From NCBI GenBank assembly GCA_035307785.1, contig DATGHS010000330.1:1-14854 (forward strand): a DNA stretch of 14,854 bases, in the 5' to 3' direction. Position 1 is the first letter of the stretch. Each line of letters begins with the position of its first letter. Shown in pieces: positions 5,911-13,938 of this stretch. A program made the position numbers and the translations under genes. This DNA comes from DATGHS01 sp035307785. GTDB lineage: Bacteria > Planctomycetota > Planctomycetia > Gemmatales > Gemmataceae. The notes under the pieces were generated by a model. That model did no database searches. It saw only the letters and a program-made list of their open reading frames with translations, and had not been told where the DNA came from.

Positions 5911-5994
5911 GCCCAAGTCCCTATGCACCGAGCCCAAGTCGCTATGTACGGGCACCGAGTCGCTATGCACCGAGCTCAAGTCGCTATGTACTGC
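5911..5994. repeat. Four tandem 21-bp repeats upstream of the kinase
   Basis: Units at 5911-5931, 5932-5952, 5953-5973 and 5974-5994 share aagtcgctatg(c/t)ac with few differences; unit 3 differs most at its start. There are no spacers. The 21-bp period is two DNA turns, so each copy presents the same face. They lie 87-170 nt upstream of the kinase ATG, between it and the divergent integrase fragment, and could be a regulator-binding array or a minisatellite. The rest of 5825-6139 shows no gene. Confidence 0.85.
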
Positions 5995-6139
5995 GCCAGT
6001 CAGCCTATTACGGTTAGCCCGTATCACAACACGCCGGCAGCGGACTGTCAAGCGGCAGAATCAAAATTCTGTTTTTCCATCTTGCCTTACCGGCCTAATG
6101 GTTACATCCGTTTACAAACTCTACCTTGGAGGGTCTGCC

Positions 6140-6658
6140 ATGGTTCCGCCTCTCGTTTCCACACGGGCAGCCGCCGAGCCGGCGTCTCGGCCGCGATTCC
6201 TGGATCAACTTCATGACTTGGCCTTGGCCCGCGGCCACAGCCCGAGCATCGCCGCGGGGTACGCCGAATGGGCTCGGCGCTACATTCTCTTCCACGACAA
6301 AAAACATCCCCGCGAGCTGGGGCTGACCGAGGTGCGACTTTTTTTGGAGCACGTGGCGCGCAGCGAACCACAGCCGCTGCCCACCATCGCAGTTGCCCGC
6401 ACGGCGCTGGGGTTCTTGTACGGCGAAATGCTCGAAATCGAGCTCGGCGAACTGCCTTTGGTCCGGCCGCCGCGCTTGCTCGACCAGGTGCGACATGTCT
6501 TGCACGTCCGCCATTATTCCCTCCGAACCGAAGAGTGCCGCCAAGACGCGGTCCCGAAACCGCAGTTCAGGATCCCTTCGGCGACCGCTCGTAGTAGCGC
6601 CTTCAGGCGGAACTTGGACTTCCTCCACCGCCTCAAGGCGGTACTACCAACGATTTGA
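6140..6658 (+). pseudogene. Truncated integrase with duplicated N-terminal SAM-like domain
   Basis: The start is ATG 6140 with GGAGG 7 nt upstream. Residues 19-104 form a phage/integron-type N-terminal core-binding domain (FLDQLHDLALARGHSPSIAA, then WARRYILFHDKKHPRELG and a VRLFLEHVAR helix). A second copy begins at residue 111 (RLLDQVRHVLHVRHYSLRTE) but stops being integrase-like after residue 133. The remaining frame to 6658 reads through unrelated sequence and a REP hairpin. The catalytic domain with R-H-R-Y is absent. RLLDQVR...HYSLRTEE is characteristic of integron-type integrases, so a two-domain integrase of that kind is the likely parent. The fragment cannot recombine DNA by itself. 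Confidence 0.75.
6591..6647. repeat. REP-like imperfect hairpin
   Basis: Arms 6591-6610 (gtagtagcgccttcaggcgg) and 6628-6647 pair with 2 mismatches in 20, with a 17-nt loop. Each arm also contains a small self-pairing gcc..ggc unit. It lies inside the degraded end of the integrase fragment. I recall this kind of CGCCTTCAGGCGG hairpin as a repeat scattered through planctomycete genomes. Confidence 0.7.
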
Positions 6659-7032
6659 CTTCCCTAAACCGGATCGTATCCTTCGGCGGCCCGCCGTGCG
6701 CGCGGCGGCATCCTTGCAATCGGAGTAGTGGCACACAAGGTCACACGTCTGCATCACACCCGCATGGAATTTTTGAGATCAGAGGCCCGGGTGCTGTACT
6801 GGGGCCACCGGCGCGGTCACTAACCGAAGAACCAACCATGAACCCACGAACCCATCAACCAATCCATGAAACCATCAAACCAACAACCCATCAACCCAGC
6901 AGCACTCAAAATGAGTCCATGTTTGCGAAGGCGCGATGCGCACGCCGCAAGCGATGGCGAATCAGGGAGTTGCGGCATGGCCCTCAGTGGCGCGCCTTGT
7001 CACCTGGTTACAAAAAGTCACAGTCGCAGCTG
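6659..7032. other. Gene-free stretch between integrase fragment and recJ
   Basis: No convincing gene on either strand. Positions about 6822-6899 are low-complexity DNA built from variants of aacccatcaa and aaaccatcaa. On the recJ-sense strand this is a G/T-rich tract with several ggg runs downstream of the recJ stop. The rest is unremarkable. No clear intrinsic terminator for recJ was found here. Confidence 0.6.
6822..6899. repeat. Low-complexity (AACCCATCAA)-type repeat
   Basis: A C/A-rich tract with irregular units of about 8-11 nt (accaaccatga, acccacgaa, cccatcaacc and similar). On the opposite strand it is G/T-rich with spaced ggg and gg runs. It is visible by eye; the function is unknown. 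Confidence 0.7.
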
Positions 7033-8790
7033 CTACCCCAGCCGTGCTTGCGCGCCGGCCTGAAAGTCGGAGACCTCCAGCTCAATGTTGCGCATGCCGT
7101 TCCATTCGTTGATGCGCGGGGTGAAGGCGAGGCAGCACTGGCCTCCGGCGGAGAGGAGTTCTTCCATGCGGTCGCCAAGGCCGAAGGCGACGGCGCGGAC
7201 GTTGGTGCCGGCCTGGCGCACTCGAAAACTGAGGTGGCGTTCGCCGCCGCCGATTCGGCGCGGTTCCCCCACGATTTGCAAGCCTCCGGCCAGGAAACGC
7301 GGCCTGGGATTGTGCGCGCCGTACGGTTCCAGCCGATCGATTTCCTGGAGCAGGCCGAAGGTCAGGGCGCTCAGCGGCACTTCGGCGTCGAGCACCAGGC
7401 GCGGCGGCGGGGGCATCCCCTGGGGAAAATGCGTGGCGGTGTATTCGCAGAACTTGGCGCGGAAAGCATCGATTCGATCAAGCGAAATCTTGAATCCCGC
7501 CGCGGCGGCGTGGCCGCCGTGACTGATCAGGTCGCCGGCACACGCCTGCAAGGCCTGGTGCAAGGCGAAGCCGGGAATCGAGCGGCCCGAGCCGCTGGCC
7601 GGGTTGTCGCGCGAGCAAATGACCAGCGCCGGCCGGCCAAATTGCTCCGCCAGCCGCCCGGCCACAATGCCGATTACGCCCGCGTGCCACTCGGCATGAT
7701 GGAGCACAATGGCGGGCTGCCTTTGCCAGTCGCCGGCTTCGAAAAGCTCGCGCGCCTCGCGCGTGAAACGGCGCTCCAGGCTTTGGCGCTCCTTGTTCTG
7801 ACCGTCGAGATAGGCGGCCAGGTCGCGGGCCTTCTCGGCATTCGTCGTGGTCAACAATTCCACTACAAGCCGGGCGCAGCCGAGCCGCCCGGCCGCATTC
7901 AAGCGCGGGGCGAGCTTAAAGGCCACGTCTTCGGCCCGCAATACCGAGCCGGAATTCAAAGTTGCCGATTCGAGCAGAGCCTTCAGACCAACCGTCGGCG
8001 CCGTCTGCAATCGATTCAATCCATGTTTGACGAAGATGCGGTTCTCGTCTTGAAGCGGCACCACGTCGGCAATCAGGCCCAGGCTGGCGTGGGCCACAGC
8101 ATCAAGCAGGAATTCGCGAAACTTCGGCAGCACCTTCTCGCTGCCGCTGAGCCGCTGGCAAAGCGCCCAGGCAAGCTTGAAAGCCACGCCGGCGCCGGAC
8201 AAACCGCGGAACGGATACGATCCTCCCGGCAACCCGGGGTGCACGAGCACATCGGCGACCGGAAGCTCGTCCTTATATTCGTGATGATCGGTGATAACAA
8301 GTTGCAGGCCGAGCCGGCGGGCAGTTGCTGCTTCCTCAATTCCGGTGATGCCGCAATCGACCGTCACGACAACCTGTGTTCCCTGCTGGGCGAGTTGCGT
8401 CAGTGTGGAAGAGCGCAGGCCGTAGCCGTCTTCGAGCCGGTTGGGCATGTGGAATTCGACCGGCACGTCGAGCAAATGGAAGAGATTCCAGAGGATCGCT
8501 GTGCCGGAAATGCCATCGACATCGTAATCGCCGTAGATGCAAATGCGTTTCTTGTCGCGGATGGCAATTTCCAGCAGATCGACGGCCTGCAGGACACCGG
8601 TCAACAACTCGGGCGCGTGCAGAGCGGTGAGATGCGATTCTAAAAAGCGGTGGGCGACCTCGGCATCTGCAAAGCCGCGGTTCAAAAGCAACTGGGCGGC
8701 AATTGGCGACATGCGCAGCGCTGTAGACATTCGCTCCACGGCCACCGCATCATGCGGCAACAGTTGCCAGACTTTGGCCACGGGCGGCAA
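7033..8790 (-). CDS. recJ: Single-stranded-DNA-specific exonuclease RecJ
   Basis: A 585-residue 5'-to-3' exonuclease acting on single-stranded DNA in the RecF recombination pathway, mismatch repair and base excision repair; cytoplasmic and metal dependent. The DHH catalytic region shows YGDYDVDG (Asp88, 90, 92), VDCGI (Asp145), TDHHEY (Asp168-His169-His170) and LSGAGVAFKL (198-206). The central LAPRLNAAGRLG motif and the DHHA1 domain (WHAGVIGIVAGRLAE, SGRSIPGFALHQAL, SHGGHAAAAGF) follow. The OB-fold C-terminus completes a normal length for RecJ. I place the start at the TTG at 8790 because AAAGGAG lies 5 nt upstream; a GTG three codons later would be too far from it. All key residues are present. 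It stands alone, divergent from the lipoprotein gene. Confidence 0.97.
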   Translation of the reverse strand: MPPVAKVWQLLPHDAVAVERMSTALRMSPIAAQLLLNRGFADAEVAHRFLESHLTALHAPELLTGVLQAVDLLEIAIRDKKRICIYGDYDVDGISGTAILWNLFHLLDVPVEFHMPNRLEDGYGLRSSTLTQLAQQGTQVVVTVDCGITGIEEAATARRLGLQLVITDHHEYKDELPVADVLVHPGLPGGSYPFRGLSGAGVAFKLAWALCQRLSGSEKVLPKFREFLLDAVAHASLGLIADVVPLQDENRIFVKHGLNRLQTAPTVGLKALLESATLNSGSVLRAEDVAFKLAPRLNAAGRLGCARLVVELLTTTNAEKARDLAAYLDGQNKERQSLERRFTREARELFEAGDWQRQPAIVLHHAEWHAGVIGIVAGRLAEQFGRPALVICSRDNPASGSGRSIPGFALHQALQACAGDLISHGGHAAAAGFKISLDRIDAFRAKFCEYTATHFPQGMPPPPRLVLDAEVPLSALTFGLLQEIDRLEPYGAHNPRPRFLAGGLQIVGEPRRIGGGERHLSFRVRQAGTNVRAVAFGLGDRMEELLSAGGQCCLAFTPRINEWNGMRNIELEVSDFQAGAQARLG

Positions 8791-9070
8791 GGCAACTCCT
8801 TTCGAACAGCGGGCTGCAATTTTAATCTAGGAGTTCCGGGCAATCAGGAACAACAAATACGGCGTCTTATGGGCTTGCAATTCGGCAAAAATCGCTTACC
8901 TGGCTTTACTGCTTTACGCAGCAAGACCTCTCTTCCGCATTTATCGTGCGCTACCGAAACTTGCCGAATATTCATAATAGCCCATTCTTGCCAAACCGAT
9001 AGTGAAGCTAGTCGCCTTAAATCAACCGCCTCGTCAGGGAAGCGCGAGGCGTTTCGAAAGGAAGGAAGCC
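8791..9070. promoter_or_regulatory. Divergent intergenic region between recJ and the lipoprotein gene
   Basis: This 280-nt AT-richer stretch has no gene and must hold both promoters. I cannot name -35/-10 boxes with confidence. A perfect 7-bp hairpin, cgcctcg/cgaggcg (9027-9051), lies in the expected leader of the lipoprotein gene. It sits just before the ribosome binding site aaggaagg (about 9058-9066) and might affect its translation. Confidence 0.4.
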
Positions 9071-9832
9071 ATGATTCGTCTTATGAACCTGCGGCGCTGG
9101 GCGGGCGCGGCCGCCGCCATGCTGGTGGGCCTGGCGCTCGGTTGCAGCAATCAGCATCACGACGGTTGCAAATCTTCGGAGTGCGAGCACACCAAAGCAG
9201 TGTGCGATTCGTGTTGCAAGACGCCGGCATGCCCGGCGCCGAGTTGCAAGCCATCGTGCACCGCTTGCACGCCCTGCCCGCCACCTTGTGTGCCGTGCAC
9301 ACCCTGCGCCCCGTCGGCCCCGTTGCAACCAGTCCAACCGAAGATCGCTCAACTGCCGGCGCCGGCCATGCTGCCACTGGCGACCTTGCCGCCGGTCAGC
9401 AACGAGCGCTATAGGAGTCCGGAATGGTCGCCGGCGCCGAAGTCGGCAGAATCGCATGTTGTCGTGAGCCAGAAGCCGGCTCTCGACATTGGCACGAAGG
9501 GCATGCGGACCAGTGAAGACACGGTGCCGCGCCGCAGCTTTGCCGACATCACGGCCCGGCCGGAATTCGCCCATGATACCGACTACAAGTGGCTGGTCGG
9601 TGAACTCAGCTACGTGCCGCAGAAGCAACAGTGGCGCGTGCGCTACACGTCGATCGATGACGAAGACCGCTACGGCGGCAGCGTGACGCTGGATGCGGCT
9701 CATCAGATGGAAGGCTTCAAATCGGGCCAGCTGGTTCGCGTTGAAGGCGCCATGCTCAATCCGGATTCGAAAGAGCCGGCCCCGATGTATCGTGTGAATT
9801 CGATCAGCGTTTACACGAAGGCGGACAAATAA
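9071..9832 (+). CDS. Cysteine-rich lipoprotein with C-terminal beta-rich domain
   Basis: A 253-residue exported protein of unknown function. The start at ATG 9071 follows a strong AAGGAAGG ribosome binding site; the frame opens earlier at 9002 but that part is leader. The signal peptide (MIRLMNLRRW then AGAAAAMLVGLALGC) ends in a lipobox with Cys25. Residues 25-79 contain 14 cysteines, many in CxxC or CC spacing and mixed with proline (PCPPPCVPCTPC). A proline-rich linker follows to about 130. The last 80 residues (DYKWLVGELSYVPQKQQWRV... YGGSVTLDAA... GQLVRVEGAMLNPDS) look like a small beta-barrel. The cysteines could bind metal or form disulfides with partners in the envelope. Gene and terminator make a single-gene unit. 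Confidence 0.85.
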   Translation: MIRLMNLRRWAGAAAAMLVGLALGCSNQHHDGCKSSECEHTKAVCDSCCKTPACPAPSCKPSCTACTPCPPPCVPCTPCAPSAPLQPVQPKIAQLPAPAMLPLATLPPVSNERYRSPEWSPAPKSAESHVVVSQKPALDIGTKGMRTSEDTVPRRSFADITARPEFAHDTDYKWLVGELSYVPQKQQWRVRYTSIDDEDRYGGSVTLDAAHQMEGFKSGQLVRVEGAMLNPDSKEPAPMYRVNSISVYTKADK

Positions 9833-9863
9833 GGAACGACATTTAGCCGTTCCCCCCCCCGCG

Positions 9864-9902
9864 AACCTCCCTCGCTGCTGACTCCGCGGCGCGAGGGAGG
9901 TT
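9864..9902 (+). terminator. Intrinsic terminator of the lipoprotein gene
   Basis: A perfect 11-bp stem, aacctccctcg (9864-9874) with cgagggaggtt (9892-9902), with a 17-nt loop. It is followed by a T-rich tail (tttcttgctttcgcctttct, to about 9920). It starts 31 nt after the stop codon. A run of nine C at 9852-9860 precedes it. Confidence 0.8.
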
Positions 9903-9934
9903 TCTTGCTTTCGCCTTTCTATTGACTCGCTGGC

Positions 9935-10990
9935 TCAGAGTTTTCTCCCTGTGCCGAAGCGGCGCAGCACCTCATCGAGAATCGCGCCCAGCAATAGCGC
10001 TGTGCCTATCACTGTATACTCCAGCGTCGGCGAAATGTCGTACATGTTAGTGACGTTCGGCAACAAGATCAGGATCGTCGTGCCGATGCAGATGCCGAAA
10101 ACGCTGCCCTCGCCGCCACGCAGGCTGCAGCCGCCGAGTACAGCCCCGGCGATCGCGTACAGTTCATAGAAGTTGCCGGTAGAAGACGGCTGCGATGAGT
10201 TTTCCTGCATGACGAACATGACGCCGAAAAACGCTGCAAGCGTGGAACACATCACATAGGCCAGGAGCTTGTAGCGATCCGTGGCCACACCGGAATAGCG
10301 GGCAGCCCGTTCGTTACTGCCGATCGCGTAGAAATAGCGGCCGTAGACGCTGAAGTGCAAAAATATCACGGCCACTATGACGAGCATCAGGAATATAGCA
10401 AGTGAAGACGGCAATTCCCAATGCGACGCGCCCCCTCGGAACAATTCCTGTTTATTCGTCGGTTCCGGTCCCTCCCAGGTAAACACGGTCCCGGAGAGCG
10501 CTTTCTTCAGTCCGACGTAGGTCGTGCCCAAACCTTTCACGGTGTCGTTGGCCAGCCAGCGCGCGATGCCGCGATAGACGAAAAGGCCGCACAACGTGAC
10601 CACGAATGCCTGCACGCGCACTTTCGTCACCAACAGCCCGTTGATGAGGCCGATGGCCATTCCGGTTAGCAGCACTACCGCGATGGCGAATATACCGATA
10701 AGCGTTTCATCATGCGTTCCGGTCGTTTGCATAAAGGTGCGTCCAATCCAGCTTTCACCGCGCAGGATCATCGCAAACAGTGTGGCGCAGAGTCCGACAA
10801 CCGAACCGATGGATAGATCGATGCCTCCCGAGATGATCAGCATTCCTGCGCCCAGGCTGATGACGCCGAATAAGCCGATGCGGCGTGCAAGGTTGATGTG
10901 ATTCTCCATCGACCGCGCACCGGGATTGGCGAACAGCAGGAAGCCGTAGACGAGCAGCAGGAAAACGAAAATGCCAATGTTTTTTTTCAT
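9935..10990 (-). CDS. rbsC: Sugar ABC transporter permease (RbsC/BPD_transp_2 family)
   Basis: A 351-residue inner-membrane channel subunit of a simple-sugar ABC importer. It shows the family's hydrophobic helices and the signature region GAGMLIISGGIDLSIGSVVGL (split across residues about 46-66). Later conserved segments are GLINGLLVTKVRVQAFVVTL, a YAIGSNERAARYSGV loop that contacts the ATPase, and AIAGAVLGGCSLRGGEGSV. An extra polar loop of about 40 residues (VGLKKALSGTVFTWEGPEPT and following) lies in the middle and probably faces the periplasm. I place the start at ATG 10990 (MKKNIGIFVF); a TTG at 11014 extends the frame but lies in the upstream element. It is the third gene of the operon, 138 nt after the ATPase. 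The symbol reflects the family; the sugar is unknown. Confidence 0.9.
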   Translation of the reverse strand: MKKNIGIFVFLLLVYGFLLFANPGARSMENHINLARRIGLFGVISLGAGMLIISGGIDLSIGSVVGLCATLFAMILRGESWIGRTFMQTTGTHDETLIGIFAIAVVLLTGMAIGLINGLLVTKVRVQAFVVTLCGLFVYRGIARWLANDTVKGLGTTYVGLKKALSGTVFTWEGPEPTNKQELFRGGASHWELPSSLAIFLMLVIVAVIFLHFSVYGRYFYAIGSNERAARYSGVATDRYKLLAYVMCSTLAAFFGVMFVMQENSSQPSSTGNFYELYAIAGAVLGGCSLRGGEGSVFGICIGTTILILLPNVTNMYDISPTLEYTVIGTALLLGAILDEVLRRFGTGRKL

Positions 10991-11012
10991 GAACTCGCTC
11001 AGAGGAAAAATC

Positions 11013-11128
11013 AACCACTGATTACACTGATGGCACGGATAAAAGACGGATTGGCATTCCGCGCGATCGAATATCAGAGCTTTTGTATTCTTGCCGTTCT
11101 TATCTGTGCTGTCCGCGTTATCAGGGTT
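11013..11128. repeat. MITE-like element with inverted ends between ATPase and permease genes
   Basis: The left end 11013-11040 and right end 11102-11128 are imperfect inverted copies (about three quarters identical). Each is made of three 9-bp units: accactgat/tacactgat/ggcacggat on the left and ttatctgtg/ctgtccgcg/ttatcaggg on the right. The centre (11041-11099) has no gene. The right end touches the ATPase stop codon and the left end comes within 25 nt of the permease ATG. It fills an otherwise unusually long gap in the operon. Confidence 0.55.
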
Positions 11129-12640
11129 TCAATTTTTCTCGGTAGCGGCGCCGCCTGTTGCCAGCTTCATGATGGCCTCTTCGCTCAGCTGGCCGCGCGG
11201 CAGTTCGCCCACCAGGCTGCCTTCGTGCATGACCAGCACGCGGTCGCTCATGCCCAGGATTTCCTCCAGATCGCTGGAGATCATCAGAATCGCCAGGCCT
11301 TGGGAGGCAAGCTTATCCATCAGCGCATAGATTTCCGTCTTCGCGCCCACGTCCACGCCGCGCGTAGGCTCGTCGAGAATTAGCAGGCGCGGGCTGCGGC
11401 CCAGCCATTTCGCCAATACAACCTTTTGTTGATTGCCGCCACTGAGTAACCCCACGGTCTGCCGAATACTCGGCGCGCGGATATTCAGGTTACGACACGC
11501 AGCCTCTGCCAGTTGCCGTTCGCGCCGGCGCGCGACTAACCGAAGGAATTGAAGCCGCTCGAGTGATGGCAGGGCAATATTATCGCGTACGCTTTCGGGT
11601 AACAGCAGGCCCTGCGTGCGGCGATCTTCTGGCACCAGGTAGATGCCCGCCCGAATAGCGTCGATCGGCTTTCGCACGCGCAGCGGTTTGTCGAGCAACC
11701 GAATCTCACCGGCAGTGCGCGGGCGGACGCCGAACATCGTTTCCGCCAGTTCCGTGCGGCCGGCGCCGATCAGCCCCGCCATGCCGACGATCTCGCCGGC
11801 CCGCAAATTGAAGTTAACGGGTTCCCCGGGACCGGCCCAGCGCAGGCTGCGAACTTCCAAAACATTCTGGCCCGGCGTTTCGGCGCGCGTGCGCTGGAAG
11901 AACTGCTTCAACTCGCGCCCGACCATGAGTCGCACCATCGCCTCGTGACGAATCTCCGATCGTGATAATTCGCCGGCATTGCGGCCGTCGCGCAGCACCG
12001 TCACGCGGTCGGCAATGATTTCGACTTCCTTCAAGCGGTGAGAAATGTACAAGACACTGATGCCGTCACGCTTCAGGTCGCGGATGACTTCGTATAGCCG
12101 TTCGGTCTCGCGCTGCGTCAGGCTCGAGGTGGGCTCATCCATAATCAAAATACGCGACTGAAGTGATAAGGCGCGAGCGATTTCTACCATCTGCTGCTGG
12201 CCGATCGACAGACTGGCGACCAAGGTACGCGGCGAAAAATCGAGGCCGATGCGGCGCAGAATCGGCTCGGCGTCGCTCGCAATGCGCCGTCGCAGGAGTT
12301 GCAGCGGCCCGCCCCATGTGGGCTCGCGGCCCAGGAAGATGTTGGCCGCGATGTCGAGGTTTTCCGCCAGGTTCAGTTCCTGGTGGATCAGCACGATGCC
12401 GGCTTTTTGCGCCTGATCGACCGAAGTGAAATGAACGGCCCGGCCATCGAGCGTGATCGTCCCGGCATCGGCGCGGTAGACGCCGCCCAGGATCTTCATC
12501 AGGGTGGACTTGCCGGCGCCGTTTTCGCCGACCACGGCCAGGACTTCACCGCGGCCCAGGTTCAGGTTCACATCCTGCAACGCCTGCACGCCGGGAAACG
12601 CCTTGCAAATGCCCTGGGCTTGCAGAAATGGGATCGTCAT
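11129..12640 (-). CDS. rbsA: Sugar ABC transporter ATP-binding protein, two fused NBDs (RbsA family)
   Basis: A 503-residue cytoplasmic ATPase that powers the importer. The first nucleotide-binding domain has Walker A GENGAGKST (38-46), signature LSIGQQQMVEIARAL, and Walker B ILIMDEPTSSL. The second starts near residue 265. It has the degenerate Walker A GLIGAGRTE typical of this family, signature LSGGNQQKVVLAKWL, and Walker B LLILDEPTRGVDVGAK. The length fits RbsA/MglA proteins. The ATG at 12640 lies 11 nt after the stop of the binding-protein gene, so the two are co-transcribed. The ribosome binding site is weak (GGGGAAG inside the end of the upstream gene), which suggests translational coupling. 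The symbol is family-level only. Confidence 0.94.
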   Translation of the reverse strand: MTIPFLQAQGICKAFPGVQALQDVNLNLGRGEVLAVVGENGAGKSTLMKILGGVYRADAGTITLDGRAVHFTSVDQAQKAGIVLIHQELNLAENLDIAANIFLGREPTWGGPLQLLRRRIASDAEPILRRIGLDFSPRTLVASLSIGQQQMVEIARALSLQSRILIMDEPTSSLTQRETERLYEVIRDLKRDGISVLYISHRLKEVEIIADRVTVLRDGRNAGELSRSEIRHEAMVRLMVGRELKQFFQRTRAETPGQNVLEVRSLRWAGPGEPVNFNLRAGEIVGMAGLIGAGRTELAETMFGVRPRTAGEIRLLDKPLRVRKPIDAIRAGIYLVPEDRRTQGLLLPESVRDNIALPSLERLQFLRLVARRRERQLAEAACRNLNIRAPSIRQTVGLLSGGNQQKVVLAKWLGRSPRLLILDEPTRGVDVGAKTEIYALMDKLASQGLAILMISSDLEEILGMSDRVLVMHEGSLVGELPRGQLSEEAIMKLATGGAATEKN

Positions 12641-12651
12641 GGCGCGGCGGG

Positions 12652-13752
12652 CTACTTCCCCTTCAGTTCCTTGAGCTTAGCGGCAAACGGATCGACTGCC
12701 TCAATCTGTTCGCCCTCGAGCAACGGCCCGGTCTTGCCGTCTTTGTTGACGATGCGGTGTTTCACGAAGAGTTGTTTCTGCGCGTTCATGTCCTTGTCTT
12801 TGAGCGGACTGTCGTCGCCGCGGGCCAACGCGGCCATGATGCGCACCGCCTGGTACCCGAAGTTGTACGGGTCTTGGACGACCGTTGCGACGATGTCGCC
12901 GTCACGGATGCCCTGAAGTGTCTCCTCGTTCTCGTCGAAACCGATGAGCACGACTTTGCCGCGGCGATCTTTCGCTGCCTTCACCCCGGCCAACATTGCC
13001 GGCGGATTGTATGCCCACAGCCCAATCATGCAGTTCAAATTCGGATACTTCACCAGGGCGTCATCCACCTTTTCCCGGCAGACAGCGTCGCTGCCGCCGT
13101 CGGTGCGCGTATCGATCAGCTCGTAGTTGCCGAACTTCACAGGGTACTTGCCGTTCGTCATCTGCTCGAGTTCGGCCTTGCACTTGTCTTCGCCGCCGGC
13201 CAACTCGGTGACCACGCCCTTGCGGCGTTCGACCGCGTTTTGCACGTCGAGCTTGCCGACAAAGATCATGATCTTCCCGCCCTGGGGTAGCGTTTGCTTC
13301 AGTATTTTGCCGACAGCCCGGCCGGCCGCCACATTGTCGGTGCCTAGATAACAACGTCGAACCGAAGGATCGGGAACGTCGCTGTCAACGGTCAGCAGCG
13401 GAATCTTCTCGTTGACGCCCTTGAAGAAGGAAACTTGGTTCTCGGCATCGTTCGGGCTGATGGCGATCGCTTTCACGCCTTTGGTCATCAGGTCTTCCAT
13501 GAAACGGCGCTGCTCTTCGGAGGTGCCGCCGCCGGAGGGCTTCTTGAACTCCACGCGCACGTCGTATTTCTGCGCTGCCGCCTCCGTGCCGCGCTCGGCA
13601 ATGGTCCAGAACTCGAAGCCGTTGTTGCTAATGAAGGCGACAAATGGCTTGCCGGGGTCGGTGCTGGTGCCGGTCGTGCAAGCCGGAATTACCGCAACGC
13701 ACACGAGCAACGCAAAGAAAAGTACGGCGGGGAGAGGTCGAAGTTTTCGCAT
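12652..13752 (-). CDS. Sugar-binding lipoprotein of the ABC importer (Peripla_BP_4)
   Basis: A 366-residue substrate-binding protein, the specificity subunit. The signal peptide (MRKLRPLPAVLFFALLVCVA) ends in the lipobox IPAC, making Cys25 the lipidated residue. The mature part has the type I periplasmic-binding fold: FVAFISNNGFEFWTIAERG at the first strand and helix, KGVKAIAISPND, LLTVDSDVPD, CYLGTDNVAAGRAVGKIL, GKIMIFVGKLDVQNAVERRKG, then CMIGLWAYNPPAML, VVLIGFDENEETL and ATVVQDPYNFGYQAV. I place the start at ATG 13752; the frame runs open to 13917, but that part overlaps a hairpin repeat and precedes the signal peptide. It is the first gene of the operon. The substrate is probably a simple sugar but cannot be read from sequence. 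Confidence 0.93.
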   Translation of the reverse strand: MRKLRPLPAVLFFALLVCVAVIPACTTGTSTDPGKPFVAFISNNGFEFWTIAERGTEAAAQKYDVRVEFKKPSGGGTSEEQRRFMEDLMTKGVKAIAISPNDAENQVSFFKGVNEKIPLLTVDSDVPDPSVRRCYLGTDNVAAGRAVGKILKQTLPQGGKIMIFVGKLDVQNAVERRKGVVTELAGGEDKCKAELEQMTNGKYPVKFGNYELIDTRTDGGSDAVCREKVDDALVKYPNLNCMIGLWAYNPPAMLAGVKAAKDRRGKVVLIGFDENEETLQGIRDGDIVATVVQDPYNFGYQAVRIMAALARGDDSPLKDKDMNAQKQLFVKHRIVNKDGKTGPLLEGEQIEAVDPFAAKLKELKGK

Positions 13753-13861
13753 GGAGAGTCTCGCGATAAAGACCGACACTTGAGCGCAGGGAAGACGTGC
13801 CCCGGCTGAAGAATGAGGATACCTGAATTGCCCGCGAGAGCAAGGGGGGAAGAGACGTTGG

Positions 13862-13929
13862 CGAGCCGAGCCGCGTAAGCGGCCGCGTGGAGCGTGCGGC
13901 ACTGCCCGGCCGCTCACGGGCTCGGCTCG
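13862..13929. repeat. Long composite hairpin between lipoprotein gene and ABC operon
   Basis: cgagccgagcc (13862-13872) pairs perfectly with ggctcggctcg (13919-13929). Inside, agcggccg (13878-13885) pairs with cggccgct (13907-13914). Together they make a nearly continuous stem of over 20 bp with a 21-nt loop. On the minus strand it begins 10 nt after the stop of the M48-like gene. There is no good T-run after it, so it is either a REP-type repeat or a weak terminator. The region 13753-13861 must hold the operon promoter, which I cannot define. Confidence 0.65.
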
Positions 13930-13938
13930 AATTGATTC

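Noticed and set aside
5911..5994. CRISPR array
   Set aside because: The 21-bp repeats are directly adjacent with no spacers, and no cas gene is nearby.
6655..8643. Long 662-codon open frame on the plus strand
   Set aside because: It is antisense to recJ, which has all expected motifs. The frame stays open because of recJ codon bias, and its product shows no family features.
8791..9070. Named sigma-70 promoter boxes for the lipoprotein gene
   Set aside because: TTGCC-type hexamers occur but none has a convincing -10 at proper spacing, so no promoter is called.
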